From Pseudoduganella buxea (GTDB taxonomy: Bacteria > Pseudomonadota > Gammaproteobacteria > Burkholderiales > Burkholderiaceae_D), in NCBI RefSeq assembly GCF_009720835.1, contig NZ_WNKZ01000010.1, positions 32,796 to 96,795 of the forward strand: a stretch of 64,000 bases of DNA, given 5' to 3'. The notes under the pieces were generated by a model that ran no database searches, was not told the DNA's origin, and saw nothing but the letters and a program-made list of their open reading frames with translations. A program made the translations under genes and the position numbers. Positions 37,173 through 46,374 of the stretch are shown one piece after another. How positions within the stretch are numbered: the first letter of the stretch is position 1; each line of letters starts with the position of its first letter.

Positions 37173-38446
37173 GGATACCCCGCGCCGCCAAAGCGCCGTT
37201 CGATCAGCGCGACGGCCGCCGCCACGCCATCCTCCTGCCGCATGGCGGCGCCGACGGTTTCCGCGCGCGCCGCCATGGCGGGCGACGCCAATACATCCTT
37301 GATCTTGCGGGCCAGTTGCCGCGCCGACGTGCTGCGCCTCTTGACCGGCTTGCCCGCCACGCCCAGCCGCCGCAGCTCCTTGCCCCAGTGTTCCTGTTCG
37401 CCGATATGGGCGACGACGATGGACGGCCGGCCCGCCAGGGTCGCGGCCTGCGTCGTACCGGCGCCGCCGTGGTGCAGGATGGCGCGGCACCGGGGAAAGA
37501 TGGCGTGGTGGGGCGCCGCATTCACGTACAGGATGCGTTCATCCGCCATGAAGCCGCAGTCCTGCCAGGACGGTCCCTGGATGATGGCGCGGCAGCCGGC
37601 CAGCCGGGCTGCTTCTGTCAGCAGCTGCAGCGTCGCGCGCTGCTCGTCGGTGTCGCCCGGCGTCCAGCTGCCCAGGGTCATGTAGATGGGGGCCTCGCCG
37701 GCGGCCAGGAAGCCCGCCAGCGCCGGTGCGATGGCGCCTTCCACGTCGATATTGGGCATGTCCAGGAAGCCGCAGACCTGCACCGTATCGGGCCAGTCCG
37801 GCTGGCGCGCACAGATGGTGGGGCTGACGCCGACCAGCGTCAGCGACGGCGACATCCATAGGTCGACCATGTCGGCGGCCGGCGCCATGCCGGCGCGCTG
37901 GCGCAGCCGGTCAGGCCATGGTTTCAGCACACGGTTGAAGGCGCGGCGGGTCAGCCACCACAGCAGCCGGTTGCCGGTCCGGCCGAAGTCGCCCAGTGGG
38001 TGGCCGAATGCGGACGGCACGCCCGCATGGGACAGGAACACGCTGACATACGGGCACCCGGCCTGTTCGGCCGCTGTCTGCAAGGGGTACAGGAAATGGT
38101 GGCCGATGACGAGGTCGCAGTCGGCGCACAGCGCCCGGGCCGCCGCGAACAGTTCGTCCTCGACCGGTGCCATACCCAGGCGCAGGATGGCTTCGACCTG
38201 GCGCATCGGGTCGGCCGTGCGGTAGATGTCGCGTGTCATGCGCACGGCCTGGTCCGGCGCCATGTCGGGAAAGGCAAGCACCCGCACCGTCACGCCCAGC
38301 GCGGCGCCGGTGCCGGCATAGGCGGCGCCGTCGAAGGTGCTGATGACAAGGGTGACGTCGTGGCCGGCCACCCGCAGGCCATGGGCCAGGGCCAGGAAAG
38401 GGCGCATGTCGCCATGACTGCCCCAGGTTTGCAAACCGATCTTCAT
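37157..38446 (-). CDS. GT1-family glycosyltransferase (UDP-sugar dependent)
   Basis: This 429-residue GT-B enzyme starts MKIGLQTWGSHGDMRPFLAL, the N-terminal pattern of MurG/UGT-like glycosyltransferases. In the C-terminal half, YVNAAPHHAIFPRCRAILHH leads into GGAGTT, the nucleotide-sugar-binding signature shared with sterol, macrolide and rhamnolipid-type transferases. No membrane segment is evident. Acceptor and sugar are unknown, and the neighbours give no clear pathway. The start has GAAGGAGAAG just upstream. Confidence 0.85.
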   Translation of the reverse strand: MKIGLQTWGSHGDMRPFLALAHGLRVAGHDVTLVISTFDGAAYAGTGAALGVTVRVLAFPDMAPDQAVRMTRDIYRTADPMRQVEAILRLGMAPVEDELFAAARALCADCDLVIGHHFLYPLQTAAEQAGCPYVSVFLSHAGVPSAFGHPLGDFGRTGNRLLWWLTRRAFNRVLKPWPDRLRQRAGMAPAADMVDLWMSPSLTLVGVSPTICARQPDWPDTVQVCGFLDMPNIDVEGAIAPALAGFLAAGEAPIYMTLGSWTPGDTDEQRATLQLLTEAARLAGCRAIIQGPSWQDCGFMADERILYVNAAPHHAIFPRCRAILHHGGAGTTQAATLAGRPSIVVAHIGEQEHWGKELRRLGVAGKPVKRRSTSARQLARKIKDVLASPAMAARAETVGAAMRQEDGVAAAVALIERRFGGAGYPVPDA

Positions 38447-38509
38447 CCTTCTCCTTCGTGTGCCGACGTGGGCGCATTATCGCCCGGCGCCACGGCTTCG
38501 CGTGTTTTC

Positions 38510-38556
38510 TTGACAAGGCTCTACCCACCGTATACTGTATTACTCAATTAATACAG
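38510..38556 (+). promoter_or_regulatory. Promoter and palindromic operator of the GntR-ABC operon
   Basis: TTGACA (38510-38515) and TATACT (38531-38536, 15-bp spacer) form a candidate promoter. Overlapping the -10 and start region is a perfect palindrome CTGTATTA-N6-TAATACAG (38535-38556), a typical layout for autorepression by a YtrA-type GntR protein, which is encoded 25 bp downstream. Confidence 0.7.
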
Positions 38557-38580
38557 CAGACAATTAGTCGCAGACAATCC

Positions 38581-38976
38581 ATGACCCAACACACACCGGC
38601 GCTGTTCGCCATCGCGCCCGGTTCGCTCGAACCGATCTACCGCCAGGTGATCGAGCAGGTGCGCCGGCTGGTGGCGGCCGGCGTGCTGGCGCCCGGCGAC
38701 AGCTTGCCGTCCGTACGCGAAACGGCCCAGGCCCTGGCCGTCAATCCGATGACGATCTCGAAGGCCTACAACATGCTGGAGACGGAAGGGGTGCTGGCAC
38801 GCATGCGCGGGCTGGGCATGCAGGTGGCGCCGCGCTCGACGCCGGGAACGCCGGCGCAGCGCGGCTTGCTGCTGCGTCCCACCTTGCTGCGCGCCGCCGC
38901 TGAAGCGCGCCAGCTGGAGCTGGACGATGCCGCCGTGATCGAATTATTCAAACAAGTCCTGAAGGAAGTGAAATGA
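38581..38976 (+). CDS. YtrA-subfamily GntR transcriptional regulator
   Basis: This 131-residue protein has a GntR winged helix (PIYRQVIEQVRRLVAAGVLA, PGDSLPSVRETAQALAVNP, MTISKAYNMLETEGVL) and only a short tail with no effector domain, which is the YtrA subfamily. Such regulators repress the ABC-exporter operons they sit in until envelope stress or an antibiotic is sensed. Its stop overlaps the ATPase start (ATGA). The ATG at 38581 lacks a strong ribosome site but fits the domain start. The operator palindrome lies just upstream. Confidence 0.9.
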   Translation: MTQHTPALFAIAPGSLEPIYRQVIEQVRRLVAAGVLAPGDSLPSVRETAQALAVNPMTISKAYNMLETEGVLARMRGLGMQVAPRSTPGTPAQRGLLLRPTLLRAAAEARQLELDDAAVIELFKQVLKEVK

Positions 38977-39848
38977 CTGAAGTCGTGGTGGCGATCAACG
39001 CCCTGAAGAAAACGTTCGGCCGCCAGGGCGTGCTGCGCGGCGTCGACTGGCAACTGAAAAAGGGCCAGGTCGTGGGCCTGCTGGGCCGCAATGGGGCCGG
39101 CAAGTCCACCCTGCTCGAATGCATGCTGGGTCTGCGCGAAAGCGACGGCGGCGCGGTGACCCTGTTCGGCGAGCCGGTGCATGCCCTGTCCGAGGCAAGC
39201 CGGGCCCGGATCGGCTACGTGCCGCAGACGGCGGACCTGTTCGACTGGCTCACGCCCGTGCAGATGTTCGACTATTTCAGCGCCCTGTACCCGCGCTGGA
39301 ACGACGCCCGCGTGGAAGGGCTGATGCTGCGCTGGGGCTTCCATGGCGAGGCGCGCAACAAGCCGATCGGCCGGCTTTCCGGCGGCGAGAAGCAGCGCCT
39401 GTCGATCATCCGCGCGCTGGCCCATGAGCCGGAACTGCTGGTGCTGGACGAACCCGTGGCCAGCCTCGACCCCGTCGGCCGGCGCGACTTCCTGCGCGAA
39501 CTGGTGGGCGAGGTGATCGACCGCGACACCACCGTCGTGTTCTCCACCCATATCCTGTCGGACCTGGAGCGGGTTGCGCTGGACGTGGCCTTCCTGAAGG
39601 ATGGCCGCATCGGCCTGCAGGCGCCGCTGGACGAGCTGCTGGACGGGGCCCGCCGCGTCACGGGCACGGGCGCCGCCCTCGACGCGCTGTGCCTGGAAGG
39701 GGAGATCCGGCGCGAGCGCCATGCCGACGGCGCCGTCAGCGTCGTGGCGCGGCTGTCGCCGGCGGAACTCGACAGCCTGCGCGGCATGGCGGCGGTGCGG
39801 GTGGAGGCCCTGAACCTGGAAGACCTGTTCGTCGAGGTGACCAGGTGA
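38973..39848 (+). CDS. ABC transporter ATP-binding protein
   Basis: This 291-residue ATPase has Walker A GRNGAGKST, signature LSGGEKQRLSI, Walker B LLVLDEP, and the H-loop VVFSTH. The C-terminal 70 residues are an extra regulatory-like segment. It belongs to the drug/bacitracin/lantibiotic export group and works with the permease encoded next (GTGA overlap). Substrate unknown; the YtrA-type regulator suggests a role in envelope stress or antimicrobial tolerance. Confidence 0.92.
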   Translation: MTEVVVAINALKKTFGRQGVLRGVDWQLKKGQVVGLLGRNGAGKSTLLECMLGLRESDGGAVTLFGEPVHALSEASRARIGYVPQTADLFDWLTPVQMFDYFSALYPRWNDARVEGLMLRWGFHGEARNKPIGRLSGGEKQRLSIIRALAHEPELLVLDEPVASLDPVGRRDFLRELVGEVIDRDTTVVFSTHILSDLERVALDVAFLKDGRIGLQAPLDELLDGARRVTGTGAALDALCLEGEIRRERHADGAVSVVARLSPAELDSLRGMAAVRVEALNLEDLFVEVTR

Positions 39849-41302
39849 GCGCGCTCGATACTTTCGGCGTCGCGGGCTATCGCATGCTGCTGTTGCAGCC
39901 GGTGCTGGCGCGCCGCCTGAACGGCTCCTTGTGGATGACGTGGCTGCTGCTGGGTGCTGCCGGCTTTTCGCTGTTGGCCTTCGGCCTGGGCATGGACGAC
40001 TGGCGGGCCGGCATGGTGGTCGCCGCCGTCATGCTGGGGGCGCTGGTCGTCATGTGGTGGCTGCTGTTCCTAGTCAGCGCCATCGCCCAGAACGCGCCTG
40101 CCCAATCCTGGCTGGTGCCCGGTTTGCACGGACGACTGGTCAAAGCGGCTGCGTTGTTGTGGGTGACCGGCACGGCGGTCATCGGCCTCGCGTTCGGCAT
40201 CCCGCTGGGCCATGTCGGCTATGCCTTGCTGGCCGGCGGCGCGTTGCTGCTGTTTATCGCGGCCATGCAATCCTTCCCATGGCTGGCCGTGCTGCCGCTG
40301 CTCTTCATGGTGTCGCAGCGCTTCCTGCCGTTGCAGTCGTCGGTGCTGGCCCAGCTTGAAACCCTCGGCGAGCCGCTGGTGACGGCGATCGGTGCGGCGT
40401 TGCTGCTGGCACTGGGCGCGGCCATCCTGCACCGTACCTTCCCCCGCGGGGGCGACCGGCACCATGCCTGGCAGCGCCGCCTGGGCGAACGCGCCGAGGC
40501 CATCAAGGCCGGCAGCCTGCCGGGGGCCCCCGACCCGACCGGCACCCGCCCGTCCCGCTGGCGCGACGCCCTGTATTTTGCCGGCCTGCGCCGCGCCAGC
40601 CGTCCGGGCGGCCACCTGCTGCGATCCCGCAACCGCGCCAGGGGACTGCTGTTCGGCCTGGGCACGGCGTCGCACTGGGGCTCGGTCGTGCTGGGCCAGC
40701 TGTGCGCGGTGGCCTTCGTCACCGTGGCCGGTCGCGGCATGCTCGCCGTGAACGACCCGCAAGGCATGGCCGTGATGTTCTGCACCACCTTGCTGGTGAT
40801 GCCGATGCTGCTGCACGTGCACGCCGTGCTGACGGCGATGCACCGTTACCGCGCCGAGCAGGCATTACTGCGCCTGGCCCCGGCAGCGCCGGACGCGGCC
40901 ACCTTCAACCGCCAGTTCGGCGCCGTGCTGCTGCAACGTTTCCTGCTGGTCTGGCTCGCCGCGACGGCCGGTACGCTGGCAGCGGCCGCCGAGCTGCTGC
41001 CCGGTCCGCTGGCCCGCACTACCATTGCGGCCACGGCGGCGCTGGCGCTGCTGGCCGGTGCCTTCCTGCTGCGCGATTATGCGTCGCTGCGGCGCATGCG
41101 CCTGGCCTTCGGTATCGCCGTGACCGTGCTGGTCGTGGCCGGCGTGGGCCTGCGCTTGCTGATGGCGTCGGCGGGGCACGCGGTGCCAGCGTGGCTCATC
41201 GCCGGCCTGGTGGCACTGGCCGCGCTGGTACTGGCGTGGCGCCTGCGCACGATGGCGACGCGGCCGCTGGCCTTTCCGGCGGCGCGCCTGGCGCTGGACT
41301 GA
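39845..41302 (+). CDS. ABC-2-type permease of the GntR operon
   Basis: This 485-residue membrane protein has about 11-12 predicted helices and a polar loop near residues 195-255 (RTFPRGGDRHHAWQRR). It starts with GTG at 39845, overlapping the ATPase stop, and begins SALDTFGVAGYRMLLLQPVL. It is not clearly related to a named permease; operon position makes it the membrane partner of the ATPase. The TonB-receptor gene converges on it 25 bp after the stop. Confidence 0.8.
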   Translation: MSALDTFGVAGYRMLLLQPVLARRLNGSLWMTWLLLGAAGFSLLAFGLGMDDWRAGMVVAAVMLGALVVMWWLLFLVSAIAQNAPAQSWLVPGLHGRLVKAAALLWVTGTAVIGLAFGIPLGHVGYALLAGGALLLFIAAMQSFPWLAVLPLLFMVSQRFLPLQSSVLAQLETLGEPLVTAIGAALLLALGAAILHRTFPRGGDRHHAWQRRLGERAEAIKAGSLPGAPDPTGTRPSRWRDALYFAGLRRASRPGGHLLRSRNRARGLLFGLGTASHWGSVVLGQLCAVAFVTVAGRGMLAVNDPQGMAVMFCTTLLVMPMLLHVHAVLTAMHRYRAEQALLRLAPAAPDAATFNRQFGAVLLQRFLLVWLAATAGTLAAAAELLPGPLARTTIAATAALALLAGAFLLRDYASLRRMRLAFGIAVTVLVVAGVGLRLLMASAGHAVPAWLIAGLVALAALVLAWRLRTMATRPLAFPAARLALD

Positions 41303-41327
41303 AGCCAGGCCGGCGCGTGCCGGCTGG

Positions 41328-43421
41328 CTAGAAGAAGTAGCGTAGCGACGCGCCGGCCGTTGCCTGCGGCACGGTTGCCAGCACCAGGCCGGCCGTCGTG
41401 CCGTAGGCGATGTCGCTGGCGAAGGCATGCGGCTGCAGGGTGGCGAACAGAGCCCCCTGGAACCTGCCCAGGTCATAGCGGGCCTTGACGTCGTAGCGCA
41501 CATAGGTCGGCATGTCGCGCCGCACCAGCGGCGTACTCATGTAATAGGGGTTGCGCGCCGTGACGTAAACGTCGCCGTTGACGGTCAGCCTGCCCGGCCC
41601 GACGGCGCCGCGGTACTGGGCGCCGGCTTTCCACGTGTGGGCCGGCACGGACAGCAGGGCGCCCGCGCCCGGCGCCGGATTGTCCAGCCGCGCGCGCAGG
41701 ATGCGGCCATAGCTGAGGTAAGCACCGAAGGCGCTGCCGCCCTGGTAGCGCAGGTCGACTTCGGCGCCCCGGCGCGTGGTCCGGCCGGCGGCGACGAATA
41801 CATCCGGCGCCGTGTTGACGATCTCGTCGTCGTTGCCGATGTCGTACACGACCCCCGACACGTCCACGCCGGCGGTGGGGCGCGCATGGAAACCCAGGTC
41901 GCGCGAGCGCACCCGGCTCGGGTCGATGTTCGTGTTGCTGCGCCCACCCGGCGCGCCCAGCGGCCCCGGGCTGCCGCTCGAACTGATCTGCTCCGCTGCC
42001 GGCGAGCGCAGGCCCTGGGCGACGTTGGCGTACAGCGTCAGGCCAGGTCGCACCTGCCAGGTCGCGCCGTATTTCGGCGTCACCACGGCGCCCTTGTACG
42101 CGGTGGACGCGGCCGGCAGCTTGCGGTTTTCCACGTCATGCTCGAAACGGTCGTAGCGCGCGCCGCCATGCAGTTTCACCGCAGGCAGCACGCGATACTG
42201 GGCCTGGACGAAGGCGCCATAGGCCAGCAGGTCCAGCGCCTGGTTGTTGACGTAGCTGGCCGTCGGCCGGCCGTTGCGGTACTGCTGGCGCAGCGCGTCG
42301 CCCTTGTCCTGGCGCGCCTCGGCGCCGAGCGTCAGGATCGCCGCGTCGCCGAAGGTCCACGTATTGCCGGCCCGCGCGCCGGCGATGATGCGGTCGTCGT
42401 AGCCGAAGGTGTGCTGCGTCGGGCTGGCCTGGATCGCCCGGCTGCGTTCGAAGTCCTCGGCATAGGCGGTGGCGAACCAGCCGGCCTCGCCGGCGGCGGG
42501 GCGGCGGTTGGCGACGAGCGTCTTGCGCCGGGCAGCGCCGAAGCCGGGCAGGCCGTACATGACGGCATGGGGATCGAGGCCCGCTTCCAGGGCCGGCAGC
42601 GACAGGTAGCCGGCGCCGGCATACTCGGATTGATAATACGAGAAGCGCAGGCTGTACACGCCGTCGCCGATGTCGGTGGAGAGTTTCCAGAACAGGTTGC
42701 GGCGATCGTCGCCGCCGCCGTGGCGGAAGCCGTCGATATGGTAACGGTCGGCCACCAGCAGCGAGCGCAGCGCGCCATGCTCGCCCGACAGCACCAGCGA
42801 ACCGCGCCGGCCGCCGTGGCTTTCCACCGTGACCGCGGCGCTCGATGCGGTCGCGGCGCCGCCCTCGCGCGTCGTGATCGCCACGGCGCCAGCGCGATTC
42901 TGGTCGCCGTACAGGGCCGACACGGGGCCCTTGATGACGTCGATCGTGTCGATCATGTCGCCCGTCATCCATTCCAGGAAGGCGGGACCGTGGCCGGCGC
43001 CGCCCTGGCTGGACGGGATATTCTGCGGCACGCCGTCGATGTAAATGGCCGTGTCCGCGCCATGCGTGCCCTGCGTGGCGAAGCCGCGCATGCGAAAGCC
43101 GTTGCCCGTGTCGCCCTGGTCGATATTGTGGGCGACCACACCGGGCACGCGGCGAAACACGTTCGAGATGTCGCGCCCGATGTCCAGGGTAGCGATGTCC
43201 TGGGCCGTGACGGTGGTGACGCTGCCGGGCAGCGACGTGGCGCCGCTTCCCGGTGCGAGGCGCTCGTCGTCGCGCTGCGCCTTCACCTCGACGACCTGCA
43301 GCGGGGAGGGCGATTCGGCGGCGTCATCCTCCGCCAGGGCGGGGCCGCCGAACGCGCAAGCCAGCAGAAGGCAACAGCGCAGGGGTGGGGTGAATCGGGT
43401 GAAACGGCTGATGGGGTGCAA
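41328..43421 (-). CDS. TonB-dependent outer-membrane receptor
   Basis: This 697-residue protein has a signal peptide (residues 1-30, ending ALA), a plug domain (VTTVTAQDIATLDIGRDISN, FRMRGFATQG, IYIDGVPQNIPSSQGG, VIKGPVSALYGDQNRAGAVAI) and a C-terminal 22-strand barrel ending in Phe, as needed for outer-membrane insertion. Such receptors import siderophores, cobalamin or sugars with TonB-ExbBD energy. The ligand cannot be read from the sequence; the Fur-like sites and a second receptor nearby favour an iron chelate. Confidence 0.92.
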   Translation of the reverse strand: MHPISRFTRFTPPLRCCLLLACAFGGPALAEDDAAESPSPLQVVEVKAQRDDERLAPGSGATSLPGSVTTVTAQDIATLDIGRDISNVFRRVPGVVAHNIDQGDTGNGFRMRGFATQGTHGADTAIYIDGVPQNIPSSQGGAGHGPAFLEWMTGDMIDTIDVIKGPVSALYGDQNRAGAVAITTREGGAATASSAAVTVESHGGRRGSLVLSGEHGALRSLLVADRYHIDGFRHGGGDDRRNLFWKLSTDIGDGVYSLRFSYYQSEYAGAGYLSLPALEAGLDPHAVMYGLPGFGAARRKTLVANRRPAAGEAGWFATAYAEDFERSRAIQASPTQHTFGYDDRIIAGARAGNTWTFGDAAILTLGAEARQDKGDALRQQYRNGRPTASYVNNQALDLLAYGAFVQAQYRVLPAVKLHGGARYDRFEHDVENRKLPAASTAYKGAVVTPKYGATWQVRPGLTLYANVAQGLRSPAAEQISSSGSPGPLGAPGGRSNTNIDPSRVRSRDLGFHARPTAGVDVSGVVYDIGNDDEIVNTAPDVFVAAGRTTRRGAEVDLRYQGGSAFGAYLSYGRILRARLDNPAPGAGALLSVPAHTWKAGAQYRGAVGPGRLTVNGDVYVTARNPYYMSTPLVRRDMPTYVRYDVKARYDLGRFQGALFATLQPHAFASDIAYGTTAGLVLATVPQATAGASLRYFF

Positions 43422-43492
43422 GATGCTTTACTCCAGGGGCAGTGAACGGGATGTCGCGCGGCACAAGCAGGACGAACGGCACCGGCTCTATT

Positions 43493-43531
43493 GATAATGA
43501 GTTCCCAGTATTGCATAATGCACGGCATTAT
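43493..43531. promoter_or_regulatory. Fur-like sites between divergent TonB-receptor genes
   Basis: ATAATGCACGGCATTAT (43515-43531) has the two Fur half-sites ATAATG and CATTAT with the five-base separation of the classic 19-bp Fur box. A second half-site GATAATGAG is at 43493-43501. Both lie in the 132-bp gap between the two receptor start codons, where iron-responsive repression of both genes would be expected. Confidence 0.55.
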
Positions 43532-43553
43532 TGAAGAGCCCACGGGAAGCACC

Positions 43554-45527
43554 ATGTCGAAATCGCTGTTCATGCCGATGCTGCTGCTCGGCGCACTGCA
43601 CACTGTCCAGGCCGCGAACGGGGCCACGGGCGTACCAACCGATCCGGCCAGTCCGGATGGCCGCGAAGCGCACGGTCGCACCGACGAGAACGCCGTGCGC
43701 CAGGCCGAGGACGCCTTCGGCACCAGTGTCGGACGCGAGACCATCGGCCTGTACAACGCCGCCAGCGTGCGCGGCTTTTCGCCCGTGGCCGCAGGCAACG
43801 CCCGCATCGAGGGGCTGTACTTCGACCAGGTATGGGCGCCGACGCCCCGCATCCGCCGTTCCACCAATATCCGGGTCGGCATTTCCGCCCAGGGCTACCC
43901 GTTTCCCGCGCCGACCGGCATCGTCGACTACAGCCTGCGCAAGCCGGGGACGCAGCGCAAGCTGGCACTGGTTGCCGGCGGCGACAGTTTCGGCGCCGCC
44001 TATGTCGAGGCGGACGCCGAATTGCCGCTGGCGGGCCGCGCCCTGAGCCTGGGCGTGGGCACGGCAATCGCGAACAATGAATACCCGAATGGTACCGACG
44101 CGCGCTACCGCAATGCGGCCCTGATCCTGCGCTGGCAGCCCGTGGCGGCCGTCGAGATCGTCCCGTTCTGGCACCGTTCGGAAGGCCGCGACGACGAGGA
44201 AGGGCCGCTCTACGTGCCGGCCACGTCCGTGCTGCCGCCGCGCATCGAACGGCGCCGCTTCCACGGCCCCGGCTGGGCCGACTATCGGGGCAGCGCGATC
44301 AATTACGGCAGCCTGGCGAGCCTGCAGGCGGGTGGCTGGCTGCTGCGCGGCGGTATCTTCCGCTCGCTGTACGACGACCAGCGCAGCTTTACCCACCTGC
44401 TCACGGGGCTTACGCCGGGTGGCTGGGCGGACCGGCGCCTGATCGTCGATCCGCCGATCGGGAACGCTTCCACCAGCGGCGAGCTGCGTGCCACGCGCGC
44501 GCTGGCCGAGGGGCCGCGCCTGCACACGCTGCACGCCAGCCTGCGCGGGCGTTCGCGTGAGCGCCACTACGACGGCTCCCAGGCGCTGGCGCTGGGCCGC
44601 ACGCCCATCGATGCTCCCTATGCCGGGCCGCAGCCAGCCTTCGTGTTCGGCGAACAGACGCACGACAGCACCCGCCAGTGGACCGGCGGCGTGGCCTACG
44701 ACGGGCGCTGGCGCGGCGTCGGTGAAGCGGGGTTCAGCATCCAGAAGACGGATTACCGCAAGCAGTTGCACAAGCCGGGCCTGGCCGCGGCGCATACCCG
44801 CGACCAGCCCTGGCTCTACAACGCCAGCACCGCCGTGCAGGTGGACGGTTCACTGGTCGTCTTCGGCAGCGTCACGCGGGGGTTGGAGGAAAGCGGGGTG
44901 GCGCCGGACAACGCCGTCAACCGCAACGAGCTGCTGCCGACGATCCGCACGTCGCAGGGCGATATCGGCCTGCGCTATGTGCCGCTGCCGGGCATCCGGC
45001 TCGTCACCACCGTCTTCGACGTGCGCAAGCCGTATTTCAACTTCGATGCGGCAGGCCGCTACACGCTGCTGGGCGATGTGCGGAACCGGGGCGTCGAGCT
45101 GTCGCTGGCCGGCGACGTCACGCCGCGCCTGAATATCGTCGCGGGGGCGATGCTGTCGCGCCCGCGCGTTACCGGCGATGGCGTGGCCCTGGGGCGGGTC
45201 GGCCCGCGCCCGGCTGGCATGAGCCGGCGCAGCGTGGAGCTGAACTTGGATTGGCGATCGCCCTGGCTGGCTGGCCTGTCGTTCGACATGACGGCCTCCC
45301 ACCTGGGAGACGTGACGGCCACCGTGGACAACCGCGCCGCAATTCCGGCGCGTACCCTGGTGGCCGTGGGCGGGCGTTACCGCTTCACGCTGGCGGGGCG
45401 CCCGTCGTCGCTGCGCGTGAGTGCCAGTAACCTGTTCGACACCTACGGGCTGGAACTGCGCGGCGCCGGCGCCTATGACGTCATCGCGGGCCGGCTGCTT
45501 GCCGCCTACCTGTCGGTGGACCTGTAG
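43554..45527 (+). CDS. TonB-dependent receptor with divergent plug
   Basis: This 657-residue protein has a signal peptide (MSKSLFMPMLLLGALHTVQA). The plug part is shorter and less canonical than in the neighbouring receptor (ETIGLYNAASVRGF, RIEGLYFDQVW, GIVDYSLRKPG) and no TonB box is obvious. The rest is a barrel with repeated amphipathic strands, and the ending AAYLSVDL lacks the usual terminal aromatic residue. Related proteins are annotated as siderophore receptors. The ATG at 43554 is chosen for its GGGAAG site and signal peptide; ATG 43518 is possible. Confidence 0.8.
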   Translation: MSKSLFMPMLLLGALHTVQAANGATGVPTDPASPDGREAHGRTDENAVRQAEDAFGTSVGRETIGLYNAASVRGFSPVAAGNARIEGLYFDQVWAPTPRIRRSTNIRVGISAQGYPFPAPTGIVDYSLRKPGTQRKLALVAGGDSFGAAYVEADAELPLAGRALSLGVGTAIANNEYPNGTDARYRNAALILRWQPVAAVEIVPFWHRSEGRDDEEGPLYVPATSVLPPRIERRRFHGPGWADYRGSAINYGSLASLQAGGWLLRGGIFRSLYDDQRSFTHLLTGLTPGGWADRRLIVDPPIGNASTSGELRATRALAEGPRLHTLHASLRGRSRERHYDGSQALALGRTPIDAPYAGPQPAFVFGEQTHDSTRQWTGGVAYDGRWRGVGEAGFSIQKTDYRKQLHKPGLAAAHTRDQPWLYNASTAVQVDGSLVVFGSVTRGLEESGVAPDNAVNRNELLPTIRTSQGDIGLRYVPLPGIRLVTTVFDVRKPYFNFDAAGRYTLLGDVRNRGVELSLAGDVTPRLNIVAGAMLSRPRVTGDGVALGRVGPRPAGMSRRSVELNLDWRSPWLAGLSFDMTASHLGDVTATVDNRAAIPARTLVAVGGRYRFTLAGRPSSLRVSASNLFDTYGLELRGAGAYDVIAGRLLAAYLSVDL

Positions 45528-45539
45528 GCGCTGGCCGGA

Positions 45540-45968
45540 TCACTTGGCCGGCGTCGCCAGCGGCTGGCCCTTCTCGACGACATACACGCCCACCAGCCGC
45601 GCCGGTTCCTTGCCGGGATTGCGCGCGGCGTGCACGACGCCGGCGGGCACGATGAAGGCTTCGCCGGCCTTGAGCTTGCGGGCCGGCTGGCCGTCGACCA
45701 GCAGTTCGCCTTCGCCGCCGAGGAAGTAGCTGATCTCGTCGCCGGGATGGGTGTGGCGCGCGGCCGTGGCGCCGGCCGCGATTTCCACCTGGGCCACCAC
45801 GGCTTCGCGGTTCGGCACGGAGACGTCGGCGCGGGCGATGACGGTACGCTTGATGGGGGACGCCGTTGGGGAAGGGGCCGGGTCTGCCGGGGCGGGGCCT
45901 TGCGCCAGCGCCGGGTTGGCCATGGCGGCCAGCATGCAGGTAACGAAGGCAATGGTGTGCTGTCTCAT
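45540..45968 (-). CDS. Exported cupin-domain protein
   Basis: This 142-residue protein has a signal peptide (residues 1-22, ending ALA) and one cupin fold: HTHPGDEISYFLGGEGELLVDG with two metal-type His and a Glu, then GEAFIVPAGVVHAARN with the second-motif His. Small single-cupin proteins bind a metal and may be enzymes or sensors; the reaction is unknown. It lies 64 bp downstream of the small membrane-protein gene on the same strand and converges with the receptor gene 12 bp away. Confidence 0.8.
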   Translation of the reverse strand: MRQHTIAFVTCMLAAMANPALAQGPAPADPAPSPTASPIKRTVIARADVSVPNREAVVAQVEIAAGATAARHTHPGDEISYFLGGEGELLVDGQPARKLKAGEAFIVPAGVVHAARNPGKEPARLVGVYVVEKGQPLATPAK

Positions 45969-46032
45969 CCTGTTCTCCCTGGTGGTTTGCGCGCGAGTGC
46001 GCGCCCGCCATGGTAGCGCGTTTGCGGCGCCG

Positions 46033-46353
46033 TCAGGACTTGGCCAGCAGCGCGTCGAGGATGCTGGCCAGCCACGCCACCAGCAGCACGGTGGCGGCGA
46101 TATTGCCGGCCATGCCGCCGCTGTTGGTGGCCTCGATCTGGGCCGCGATGGCCTGCGGGTCGAGCGGCAGGGTGCCGGCCGTGACCTGCTCGGCGATCCG
46201 GCTGGCCGCCGTGAAGGCGGTGCGCAGCAGGAACAGCAGGGCGGCGAAGGCGGGCACCATGAACAGCAGGGCGCGATTGCGGCGTTTCAGTACCAGCAAC
46301 TGGCCCAGGCCGGGGAACAGCAGGGCGGAGAACAGGGCAGCCCTGATTTTCAT
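46033..46353 (-). CDS. Small membrane protein of unknown function
   Basis: This 106-residue protein begins MKIRAALFSALLFPGLGQLL, a pattern seen in small TM2/DUF5683-like inner-membrane proteins (short helix, GLGQ turn, KRRNRA positive patch, second helix). A third helix (GNIAATVLLVAWLASILDAL) ends the protein. No function is recognised. It begins 21 bp after the DP-EP-type gene, so it is probably the third gene of the nSTAND operon. Confidence 0.65.
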   Translation of the reverse strand: MKIRAALFSALLFPGLGQLLVLKRRNRALLFMVPAFAALLFLLRTAFTAASRIAEQVTAGTLPLDPQAIAAQIEATNSGGMAGNIAATVLLVAWLASILDALLAKS

Positions 46354-46374
46354 GGGGATGGCATCACTTATCGG

